From contig JAZGUH010000103.1 of NCBI GenBank assembly GCA_037893225.1, forward strand, positions 5,270,001 through 5,334,000: a stretch of 64,000 bases of DNA, written 5' to 3'. Under the pieces are notes generated by a model. It did no database searches, was not told the DNA's origin, and saw nothing but the letters and a program-made list of their open reading frames with translations. Shown piece by piece: positions 1 through 11,783 of the stretch (positions are counted from its first letter, which is position 1; each line of letters begins with the position of its first letter). The DNA comes from Hippasteria phrygiana (Eukaryota > Echinodermata > Asteroidea > Valvatida > Goniasteridae). Made by a program: the position numbers and the translations under genes.

Positions 1-180
1 AGACCAATCTTCAGCTCCTCTGACCAACGTTCAGCCGAATAATGGCCGAGATAAGCGAGTAAGTTTTTCCAACTGATTTTTCTGCATTCCCGCATAACTG
101 CACACGCTATACAATGGCTAGCCAAGACCCCCCACAACGCAACTTCGGCCTCAAATGACTGCGTTTTTCGACCTGATATT

Positions 181-418
181 GAACGAATTTGAGCACAATC
201 CTGATACTGTTGGAAAGCGTGACTCCTCAGCAACATCCAGACTAATCTTCAGCTCCTCAGACCCACGTCCAGCCGAATGATGGCCGAGATAAGCGAGTAA
301 GTTTTTCCAACTGATTTTTCTGCATTCCCGCATAACTGCACACGCTATACAATGGCTAGCCAAGACCCCCCACAACGCAACTTCGGCCTCAAATGACTGC
401 GTTTTTCGACCTGATGTT
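181..418 (+). repeat. Representative 238-bp satellite monomer
   Basis: One clean monomer, described as the type unit. My hand count gives 70 C, 45 G and 12 CpG in 238 bp: 48% GC, C-rich on this strand, CpG observed/expected about 0.9. Landmarks in order: a T5 tract with CCAACTGAT at 302-315, a TATACAATGG segment, the palindrome TGGCTAGCCA at 353-362, a C6 run at 366-371, and a second T5 tract with CGACCTGAT at 402-415. The two T5 segments (298-315 and 398-415) resemble each other. 238 is not a multiple of three, so no frame continues through successive full-length monomers. I see no convincing Pol III A/B boxes or splice structure. Confidence 0.95.
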
Positions 419-3400
419 GAACGAATTTGAGCACAATCTTGATACTGTTGGAAAGCGTGACTCCTCAGCAACATCCAGACTAATCTTCAGCTCCTCAGAC
501 CCACGTTCAGCCGAATGATGGCCGAGATAAGCGAGTAAGTTTTTCCAACTGATTTTTCTGCATTCCCGCATAACTGCACACGCTATACAATGGCTAGCCA
601 AGACCCCCCACAACGCAACTTCGGCCTCAAATGACTGCGTTTTTCGACCTGATGTTGAACGAATTTGAGCACAATCTTGATACTGTTGGAAAGCGTGACT
701 CCTCAGCAACATCCAGACTAATCTTCAGCTCCTCAGACCAACGTCCAGCCGAATGATGGCCGAGATAAGCGAGTAAGTTTTTCCAACTGTTTTTTCTGCA
801 TTCCCGCATAACTGCACACGCTATACAATGGCTAGCCGAGACCCCCCACCACGCAACTTCGGCCTCAAATGACTGCGTTTTTCGACCTGATGTTGAACGA
901 ATTTGAGCACAATCTTGAGACTGTTGGAAAGCGTGACTCATCAGCAACATCCAGACTAATCTTCAGCTCCTCAGACCCACGTTCAGCCGAATGATGGCCG
1001 AGATAAGCGAGTACGTTTTTCCAACTGATTTTTCTGCATTCCCGCATAACTGCACACGCTATACAATGGCTAGCCAAGAGCCCCCAACAACGCAACTTCG
1101 GCCCCAAATGACTGCGTTTTTCGACCTGATGTTGAACGAATTTGAGCACAATCTTGATACTGTTGGAAAGCGTGACTTCTCAGCAACATCCAGACTAATC
1201 TTCAGCTCCTCAGACCCACGTTCAGCCGAATGATGGCCGAGATAAGCGAGTACGTTTTTCCAACTGATTGTTCTGCATTCCCGCATAACTGCACACGCTA
1301 TACAATGGACTAGCCGAGACCCTACCATGCAACTTGGGCCCCAAATGACTGCGTTTTTCGACCTGATGTTGAACGAATTTGCGCACAATCTTGATACTGT
1401 TGGAAAGCGTGACTCCTCAGCAACATCCAGAACAATCTTCAGCTCCTCAGACCCACGTTCAGCCGAATGATGGCCGAGATAAGCGAGTAAGTTTTTCCAA
1501 CTGATTTTTCTGCATTCCCGCATAACTGCACACGCTATACAATGGACTAGCCGAGACCCCCACAACACAACTTTGGCCTCAAATGACTGCGTTTTTCGAC
1601 CTGATGTTGAACGAATTTGAGCACAATCTTGATACTGTTGGAAAGCGTGACTCCTCAGCAACATCCAGACCAATCTTCAGCTCCTCAGACCCACGTTCAG
1701 CCGAATGATGGACGAGATAAGCGAGTAAGTTTTTCCAACTGATTTTTCTGCATTCCCGCATAACTGCACACGCTATACAATGGCTAGCCAAGAGCCCCCA
1801 ACAACGCAACTTCGGCCCCAAATGACTGCGTTTTTCGACCTGATGTTGAACGAATTTGAGCACAATCTTGATACTGTTGGAAAGCGTGACTACTCAGCAA
1901 CATCCAGACTAATCTTCAGCTCCTCAGACCCACGTCCAGCCGAATGATGGCCGAGATAAGCGAGTAAGTTTTTCCAACTGATTGTTCTGCATTCCCGCAT
2001 AACTGCACACGCTATACAATGGACTAGCCAAGACCCCCACAACGCAACTTGGGCCCAAAATGACTGCGTTTTTCGACCTGATATTGAACGAATTTGAGCA
2101 CAATCTTGATACTGTTGGAAAGCGTGACTTCTCAGCAACATCCAGACTAATCTTCAGCTCCTCAGACCCACGTTCAGCCGAATGATGGCCGAGTTAAGCG
2201 AGTAAGTTTTTCCAACTGATTGTTCTGCATTCCCGCATAACTGCACACGCTATACAATGGACTAGCCGAGACCCCCACCACGCAACTTCGGCCTCAAATG
2301 ACTGCGTTTTTCGACCTGATGTTGAACGAATTTGAGCACAATCTTGATACTGTTGGAAAGCGTGACTCATCAGCAACATCCAGACTAATCTTCAGCTCCT
2401 CAGACCCATGTTCAGCCGAATGATGGCCGAGATAAGCGAGTAAGTTTTTCCAACTGATTTTTCTGCATTCCCGCATAACTGCACACGCTATACAATGGCT
2501 AGCCAAGACCCCCCACAACGCAACTTCGGCCTCAAATGACTGCGTTTTTCGACCTGATGTTGAACGAATTTGAGCACAATCTTGATACTGTTGGAAAGCG
2601 TGACTCCTCAGCAACATCCAGACTAATCTTCAGCTCCTCAGACCAACGTCCAGCCGAATGATGGCCGAGATAAGCGAGTAAGTTTTTCCAACTGTTTTTT
2701 CTGCATTCCCGCATAACTGCACACGCTATACAATGGCTAGCCGAGACCCCCCACCACGCAACTTCGGCCTCAAATGACTGCGTTTTTCGACCTGATGTTG
2801 AACGAATTTGAGCACAATCTTGAGACTGTTGGAAAGCGTGACTCATCAGCAACATCCAGACTAATCTTTAGCTCCTCAGACCCACGTTCAGCCGAATGAT
2901 GGCCGAGATAAGCGAGTACGTTTTTCCAACTGATTCTTCTGCATTCCCGCATAACTGCACACGCTATACAATGGCTAGCCAAGACCCCCCACCACGCAAC
3001 TTCGGCCCAAAATGACTGCGTTTTTCGACCTGATGTTGAACGGAATTGCGCACAATCTTGATACTGTTAAAAAGAGTGACTCCTCAGCAACATCCAGACA
3101 AATCTCCAGCTCCTCGGACCCACGTTCAGCCGAATGATGGCCGAGATAAGCGAGTACGTTTTTCCAACTGATTGTTCTGCATTCCCGCATAACTGCACAC
3201 GCTATACAATGGCTAGCCAAGACCCCCACCACGCAACTTTGGCCTCAAATGACTGCGTTTTTCGACCTGATGTTGAACGAATTTGAGCACAATCTTGATA
3301 CTGTTAAAAAGCGTGACTCCTCAGCAACATCCAGACCAATCTTCAGCTCCTCAGACCCACGTTCAGCCGAATGATGGCCGAGATAAGCGAGTACGTTTTT

Positions 3401-4279
3401 CCAACTGATTGTTCTGCATTCCCGCATAACTGCACACGCTATACAATGGCTAGCCAAGACCCCCCACCACGCAACTTCGGCCCCAAATGACTGCGTTTTT
3501 CGACCTGATGTTGAACGAATTTGCGCACAATCTTGATACTGTTGGAAAGCGTGACTCCTCAGCAACATCCAGACCAATCTTCAGCTCCTCTGACCAACGT
3601 TCAGCCGAATAATGGCCGAGATAAGCGAGTAAGTTTTTCCAACTGATTTTTCTGCATTCCCGCATAACTGCACACGCTATACAATGGCTAGCCAAGACCC
3701 CCCACAACGCAACTTCGGCCTCAAATGACTGCGTTTTTCGACCTGATATTGAACGAATTTGAGCACAATCCTGATACTGTTGGAAAGCGTGACTCCTCAG
3801 CAACATCCAGACTAATCTTCAGCTCCTCAGACCCACGTCCAGCCGAATGATGGCCGAGATAAGCGAGTAAGTTTTTCCAACTGATTTTTCTGCATTCCCG
3901 CATAACTGCACACGCTATACAATGGCTAGCCAAGACCCCCCACAACGCAACTTCGGCCTCAAATGACTGCGTTTTTCGACCTGATGTTGAACGAATTTGA
4001 GCACAATCTTGATACTGTTGGAAAGCGTGACTCCTCAGCAACATCCAGACTAATCTTCAGCTCCTCAGACCAACGTCCAGCCGAATGATGGCCGAGATAA
4101 GCGAGTAAGTTTTTCCAACTGATTTTTCTGCATTCCCGCATAACTGCACACGCTATACAATGGCTAGCCGAGACCCCCCACCACGCAACTTCGGCCTCAA
4201 ATGACTGCGTTTTTCGACCTGATGTTGAACGAATTTGAGCACAATCTTGATACTGTTGGAAAGCGTGACTCATCAGCAA

Positions 4280-7200
4280 CATCCAGACTAATCTTCAGCT
4301 CCTCAGACCCACGTTCAGCCGAATGATGGCCGAGATAAGCGAGTAAGTTTTTCCAACTGATTTTTCTGCATTCCCGCATAACTGCACACGCTATACAATG
4401 GCTAGCCAAGACCCCCCACAACGCAACTTCGGCCTCAAATGACTGCGTTTTTCGACCTGATGTTGAACGAATTTGAGCACAATCTTGATACTGTTGGAAA
4501 GCGTGACTCCTCAGCAACATACTAATCTTCAGCTCCTCAGACCAACGTCCAGCCGAATGATGGCCGAGATAAGCGAGTAAGTTTTTCCAACTGTTTTTTC
4601 TGCATTCCCGCATAACTGCACACGCTATACAATGGCTAGCCGAGACCCCCCACCACGCAACTTCGGCCTCAAATGACTGCGTTTTTCGACCTGATGTTGA
4701 ACGAATTTGAGCACAATCTTGAGACTGTTGGAAAGCGTGACTCATCAGCAACATCCAGACTAATCTTCAGCTCCTCAGACCCACGTTCAGCCGAATGATG
4801 GCCGAGATAAGCGAGTACGTTTTTCCAACTGATTCTTCTGCATTCCCGCATAACTGCACACGCTATACAATGGCTAGCCAAGACCCCCCACCACGCAACT
4901 TTGGCCCCAAATGACTGCGTTTTTCGACCTGATGTTGAACGAATTTGAGCACAATCTTGATACTGTTAAAAAGCGTGACTCCTCAGCAACATCCAGACCA
5001 ATCTTCAGCTCCTCAGACCCACGTTCAGCCGAATGATGGCCGAGATAAGCGAGTACGTTTTTCCAACTGATTGTTCTGCATTCCCGCATAACTGCACACG
5101 CTATACAATGGCTAGCCAAGACCCCCCACCACGCAACTTCGGCCCCAAATGACTGCGTTTTTCGACCTGATGTTGAACGAATTTGCGCACAATCTTGATA
5201 CTGTTGGAAAGCGTGACTCCTCAGCAACATCCAGACCAATCTTCAGCTCCTCAGACCGACGTTCAGCCGAATAATGGCCGAGATAAGCGAGTAAGTTTTT
5301 CCAACTGATTTTTCTGCATTCCCGCATAACTGCACACGCTATACAATGGCTAGCCAAGACCCCCCACAACGCAACTTCGGCCTCAAATGACTGCGTTTTT
5401 CGACCTGATATTGAACGAATTTGAGCACAATCCTGATACTGTTGGAAAGCGTGACTCCTCAGCAACATCCAGACTAATCTTCAGCTCCTCAGACCCACGT
5501 CCAGCCGAATGATGGCCGAGATAAGCGAGTAAGTTTTTCCAACTGATTTTTCTGCATTCCCGCATAACTGCACACGCTATACAATGGCTAGCCAAGACCC
5601 CCCACAACGCAACTTCGGCCTCAAATGCTGCGTTTTTCGACCTGATGTTGAACGAATTTGAGCACAATCTTGATACTGTTAAAAAGCGTGACTCCTCAGC
5701 AACATCCAGACCAATCTTCAGCTCCTCAGACCCACGTTCAGCCGAATGATGGCCGAGATAAGCGAGTACGTTTTTCCAACTGATTGTTCTGCATTCCCGC
5801 ATAACTGCACACGCTATACAATGGCTAGCCAAGACCCCCCACCACACAACTTCGGCCCCAAATGACTGCGTTTTTCGACCTGATGTTGAACGAATTTGCG
5901 CACAATCTTGATACTGTTGGAAAGCGTGACTCCTCAGCAACATCCAGACCAATCTTCAGCTCCTCTGACCAACGTTCAGCCGAATGATGGCCGAGATAAG
6001 CGAGTAAGTTTTTCCAACTGATTTTTCTGCATTCCCGCATAACTGCACACGCTATACAATGGCTAGCCAAGACCCCCCACAACGCAACTTCGGCCTCAAA
6101 TGACTGCGTTTTTCGACCTGATGTTGAACGAATTTGAGCACAATCTTGATACTGTTGGAAAGCGTGACTCCTCAGCAACATCCAGACTAATCTTCAGCTC
6201 CTCAGACCCACGTCCAGCCGAATGATGGCCGAGATAAGCCAGTAAGTTTTTCCAACTGATTTTTCTGCATTCCCGCATAACTGCACACGCTATACAATGG
6301 CTAGCCAAGACCCCCCACCACGCAACTTCGGCCTCAAATGACTGCGTTTTTCGACCTGATATTGAACGAATTTGAGCACAATCTTGATACTGTTGGAAAG
6401 CGTGACTCCTCAGCAACATCCAGACTAATCTTCAGCTCCTCAGACCCACGTTCAGCCGAATGATGGCCGAGATAAGCGAGTACGTTTTTCCAACTGATTT
6501 GTCTGCATTCCCGCATAACTGCACACGCTATACAATGGCTAGCCAAGACCCCCCACAACGCAACTTCGGCCTCAAATGACTGCGTTTTTCGACCTGATGT
6601 TGAACGAATTTGAGCACAATCTTGATACTGTTGGAAAGCGTGACTCCTCAGCAACATCCAGACCAGTCTTCAGCTCCTCAGACCCACGTTCAGCCGAATG
6701 ATGTCCGAGATAAGCGAGTACGTTTTTCCAACTGATTGTTCTGCATTCCCGCATAACTGCACACGCTTTACAATGGACTAGCCGAGACCCCCACAACGCA
6801 ACTTTGTCCCCAAATGACTGCATTTTTCGACCTGATGTTGAACGAAATTGCGCACAATCTTGATACTGTTAAAAAGAGTGACTCCTCAGCAACATCCAGA
6901 CAAATCTTCAGCTCCTCGGACCCACGTTCAGCCGAATGAGGCCGAGATAAGCGAGTAAGTTTTTCCAACTGATTTTTCTGCATTCCCGCAAAACTGCACA
7001 CGCTATACAATGGCTAGCCGAGACCCCCACAACGCAACATGGGCCCCAAATGACTGCGTTTTTCGACCTGATGTTGAACGAATTTGAGCACAATCTTGAT
7101 ACTGTTGGAAAGCGTGACTCCTCAGCAACATCCAGACAAATCTCCAGCTCCTCAGACCCACGTTCAGCCGAATGATGGCCGAGATAAGCGAGTACGTTTT

Positions 7201-10200
7201 TCCAACTGATTGTTCTGCATTCCCGCATAACTGCACACGCTATACAATGGCTAGCCAAGACCCCCACCACGCAACTTTGGCCTCAAATGACTGCGTTTTT
7301 CGACCTGATGTTGAACGAATTTGAGCACAATCTTGATACTGTTAAAAAGCGTGACTCCTCAGCAACATCCAGACCAATCTTCAGCTCCTCAGACCCACGT
7401 TCAGCCGAATGATGGCCGAGATAAGCGAGTACGTTTTTCCAACTGATTGTTCTGCATTCCCGCATAACTGCACACGCTATACAATGGCTAGCCAAGACCC
7501 ACCACAACGCAACTTCGGCATCAAATGACTGCGTTCTTCGACCTGATGTTAAAGGAATTTGCACACAATCTTGATACTGTTGGAAAGCGTGACTCCTCAC
7601 CAACATCCAGACCAATCTTCAGCTCCTCAGACCCACGTTCAGCCGAATGATGGCCGAGATAAGCGAGTACGTTTTTCCAACTGATTGTTCTGCATTCCTG
7701 CATAACTGCACACGCTATACAATGGACTAGCCGAGACCCCCCACCACGCAACTTCGGCCTCAAATGACTGCGTTTTTCGACCTGATGTTGAACGAATTTG
7801 AGCACAATCTTGATACTGTTGGAAAGCGTGACTCATCAGCAACATCCAGACTAATCTTCAGCTCCTCAGACCCACGTTCAGCCGAATGATGGCCGAGATA
7901 AGCGAGTAAGTTTTTCCAACTGATTTTTCTGCATTCCCGCATAACTGCACACGCTATACAATGGCTAGCCAAGACCCCCCACAACGCAACTTCGGCCTCA
8001 AATGACTGCGTTTTTCGACCTGATGTTGAACGAATTTGAGCACAATCTTGATACTGTTGGAAAGCGTGACTCCTCAGCAACATCCAGACTAATCTTCAGC
8101 TCCTCAGACCAACGTCCAGCCGAATGATGGCCGAGATAAGCGAGTAAGTTTTTCCAACTGTTTTTTCTGCATTCCCGCATAACTGCACACGCTATACAAT
8201 GGCTAGCCGAGACCCCCCACCACGCAACTTCGGCCTCAAATGACTGCGTTTTTCGACCTGATGTTGAACGAATTTGAGCACAATCTTGAGACTGTTGGAA
8301 AGCGTGACTCATCAGCAACATCCAGACTAATCTTCAGCTCCTCAGACCCACGTTCAGCCGAATGATGGCCGAGATAAGCGAGTACGTTTTTCCAACTGAT
8401 TCTTCTGCATTCCCGCATAACTGCACACGCTATACAATGGCTAGCCAAGACCCCCCACCACGCAACTTCGGCCCCAAATGACTGCGTTTTTCGACCTGAT
8501 GTTGAACGAATTTGAGCACAATCTTGATACTGTTAAAAAGCGTGACTCCTCAGCAACATCCAGACCAATCTTCAGCTCCTCAGACCCACGTTCAGCCGAA
8601 TGATGGCCGAGATAAGCGAGTACGTTTTTCCAACTGATTGTTCTGCATTCCCGCATAACTGCACACGCTATACAATGGCTAGCCAAGACCCCCCACCACG
8701 CAACTTCGGCCCCAAATGACTGCGTTTTTCGACCTGATGTTGAACGAATTTGCGCACAATCTTGATACTGTTGGAAAGCGTGACTCCTCAGCAACATCCA
8801 GACCAATCTTCAGCTCCTCAGACCGACGTTCAGCCGAATAATGGCCGAGATAAGCGAGTAAGTTTTTCCAACTGATTTTTCTGCATTCCCGCATAACTGC
8901 ACACGCTATACAATGGCTAGCCAAGACCCCCCACAACGCAACTTCGGCCTCAAATGACTGCGTTTTTCGACCTGATATTGAACGAATTTGAGCACAATCC
9001 TGATACTGTTGGAAAGCGTGACTCCTCAGCAACATCCAGACTAATCGTCAGCTCCTCAGACCCACGTCCAGCCGAATGATGGCCGAGATAAGCGAGTAAG
9101 TTTTTCCAACTGATTTTTCTGCATTCCCGCATAACAGCACACGCTATACAATGGCTAGCCAAGACCCCCCACAACGCAACTTCGGCCTCAAATGCTGCGT
9201 TTTTCGACCTGATGTTGAACGAATTTGAGCACAATCTTGATACTGTTAAAAAGCGTGACTCCTCAGCAACATCCAGACCAATCTTCAGCTCCTCAGACCC
9301 ACGTTCAGCCGAATGATGGCCGAGATAAGCGAGTACGTTTTTCCAACTGATTGTTCTGCATTCCCGCATAACTGCACACGCTATACAATGGCTAGCCAAG
9401 ACCCCCCACCACACAACTTCGGCCCCAAATGACTGCGTTTTTCGACCTGATGTTGAACGAATTTGCGCACAATCTTGATACTGTTGGAAAGCGTGACTCC
9501 TCAGCAACATCCAGACCAATCTTCAGCTCCTCTGACCAACGTTCAGCCGAATGATGGCCGAGATAAGCGAGTAAGTTTTTCCAACTGATTTGTCTGCATT
9601 CCCGCATAACTGCACACGCTATACAATGGCTAGCCAAGACCCCCCACAACGCAACTTCGGCCTCAAATGACTGCGTTTTTCGACCTGATGTTGAACGAAT
9701 TTGAGCACAATCTTGATACTGTTGGAAAGCGTGACTCCTCAGCAACATCCAGACTAATCTTCAGCTCCTCAGACCCACGTCCAGCCGAATGATGGCCGAG
9801 ATAAGCCAGTAAGTTTTTCCAACTGATTTTTCTGCATTCCCGCATAACTGCACACGCTATACAATGGCTAGCCAAGACCCCCCACCACGCAACTTCGGCC
9901 TCAAATGACTGCGTTTTTCGACCTGATATTGAACGAATTTGAGCACAATCTTGATACTGTTGGAAAGCGTGACTCCTCAGCAACATCCAGACTAATCTTC
10001 AGCTCCTCAGACCCACGTTCAGCCGAATGATGGCCGAGATAAGCGAGTACGTTTTTCCAACTGATTTGTCTGCATTCCCGCATAACTGCACACGCTATAC
10101 AATGGCTAGCCAAGACCCCCCACAACGCAACTTCGGCCTCAAATGACTGCGTTTTTCGACCTGATGTTGAACGAATTTGAGCACAATCTTGATACTGTTG

Positions 10201-10210
10201 GAAAGCGTGA
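4280..10210 (+). repeat. Duplicated 10-monomer block, spacing 3567 bp
   Basis: About 4280-6645 and 7835-10210 carry the same sequence of variant monomers in the same order, offset by 3567 bp (15 monomers less 3 bp). Shared rare markers include GAGACTGTT at about 4722 and 8288, AGACCGACG at about 5256 and 8823, and the AC deletion at about 5628 and 9193. The left copy has an extra 4-bp deletion near 4519. The intervening 6645-7835 holds other monomer types, including a segment that recurs near 16163-17240 and 19960-21040. Boundaries are approximate because neighbouring monomers are themselves very similar. Confidence 0.85.
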
Positions 10211-11783
10211 CTCATCAGCAACATACAGACTAATCTTCAGCTCCTCAGACCCACGTTCAGCCGAATGATGGCCGAGATAAGCGAGTACGTTTTTCCAACT
10301 GATTGTTCTGCATTCCCGGAAAACTGCACACGCTATACAATGGCTAGCCGAGACCCCCACAACGCAACTTCGGCCTCAAATGACTGCGTTTTTCGACCTG
10401 ATATTGAACGAATTTGAGCACAATCCTGATACTGTTGGAAAGCGTGACTCCTCAGCAACATCCAGACTAATCTTCAGCTCCTCAGACCCACGTCCAGCCG
10501 AATGATGGCCGAGATAAGCGAGTAAGTTTTTCCAACTGATTTTTCTGCATTCCCGCATAACTGCACACGCTATACAATGGCTAGCCAAGACCCCCCACAA
10601 CGCAACTTCGGCCTCAAATGCTGCGTTTTTCGACCTGATGTTGAACGAATTTGAGCACAATCTTGATACTGTTAAAAAGCGTGACTCCTCAGCAACATCC
10701 AGACCAATCTTCAGCTCCTCAGACCCACGTTCAGCCGAATGATGGCCGAGATAAGCGAGTACGTTTTTCCAACTGATTGTTCTGCATTCCCGCATAACTG
10801 CACACGCTATACAATGGCTAGCCAAGACCCCCCACCACACAACTTCGGCCCCAAATGACTGCGTTTTTCGACCTGATGTTGAACGAATTTGCGCACAATC
10901 TTGATACTGTTGGAAAGCGTGACTCCTCAGCAACATCCAGACCAATCTTCAGCTCCTCTGACCAACGTTCAGCCGAATGATGGCCGAGATAAGCGAGTAA
11001 GTTTTTCCAACTGATTTGTCTGCATTCCCGCATAACTGCACACGCTATACAATGGCTAGCCAAGACCCCCCACAACGCAACTTCGGCCTCAAATGACTGC
11101 GTTTTTCGACCTGATGTTGAACGAATTTGAGCACAATCTTGATACTGTTGGAAAGCGTGACTCCTCAGCAACATCCAGACTAATCTTCAGCTCCTCAGAC
11201 CCACGTCCAGCCGAATGATGGCCGAGATAAGCCAGTAAGTTTTTCCAACTGATTTTTCTGCATTCCCGCATAACTGCACACGCTATACAATGGCTAGCCA
11301 AGACCCCCCACCACGCAACTTCGGCCTCAAATGACTGCGTTTTTCGACCTGATATTGAACGAATTTGAGCACAATCTTGATACTGTTGGAAAGCGTGACT
11401 CCTCAGCAACATCCAGACTAATCTTCAGCTCCTCAGACCCACGTTCAGCCGAATGATGGCCGAGATAAGCGAGTACGTTTTTCCAACTGATTTGTCTGCA
11501 TTCCCGCATAACTGCACACGCTATACAATGGCTAGCCAAGACCCCCCACAACGCAACTTCGGCCTCAAATGACTGCGTTTTTCGACCTGATGTTGAACGA
11601 ATTTGAGCACAATCTTGATACTGTTGGAAAGCGTGACTCATCAGCAACATACAGACTAATCTTCAGCTCCTCAGACCCACGTTCAGCCGAATGATGGCCG
11701 AGATAAGCGAGTACGTTTTTCCAACTGATTGTTCTGCATTCCCGGAAAACTGCACACGCTATACAATGGCTAGCCGAGACCCC
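8932..11783 (+). repeat. Tandem 1426-bp (6-monomer) duplication
   Basis: Two adjacent units, about 8932-10357 and 10358-11783, repeat with a 1426-bp offset. The only differences I noticed are single bases near 9046 (ATCGTCAG against ATCTTCAG) and 9135 (ATAACAGCAC against ATAACTGCAC). Direct adjacency and near-identity indicate a recent unequal exchange. The second unit also forms the start of the 2612-bp tandem duplication that follows, so the two events overlap in the same DNA. Confidence 0.85.

Noticed and set aside
293..306. Plus-strand splice donor (GTAAGT) repeated in many monomers
   Set aside because: AGTAAGTTTTT looks like a donor but alternates with AGTACGTTTTT, has no matching exon or acceptor structure and sits in non-coding repeat.
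324..341. Possible CENP-B box on the minus strand (CGGGA half near ATTCCCGCATAACTGCAC)
   Set aside because: The CCCG half and the central T match the reverse of the box, but the TTCG half does not; I count 6 of 9 core positions. This is too weak without binding data.
353..415. tRNA-like Pol III A and B boxes (TGGCTAGCC and TTTTCGACCTG)
   Set aside because: Only short cores match, with wrong bases at key positions, and there is no cloverleaf. The satellite does not look tRNA- or SINE-derived.
991..1233. Short plus-strand open frames (also near 21185, 48879, 57101 and 57724)
   Set aside because: Each begins only where a monomer variant or an indel removes a stop codon, and each ends at a recurrent stop in the next monomer. 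They are not conserved as a gene.
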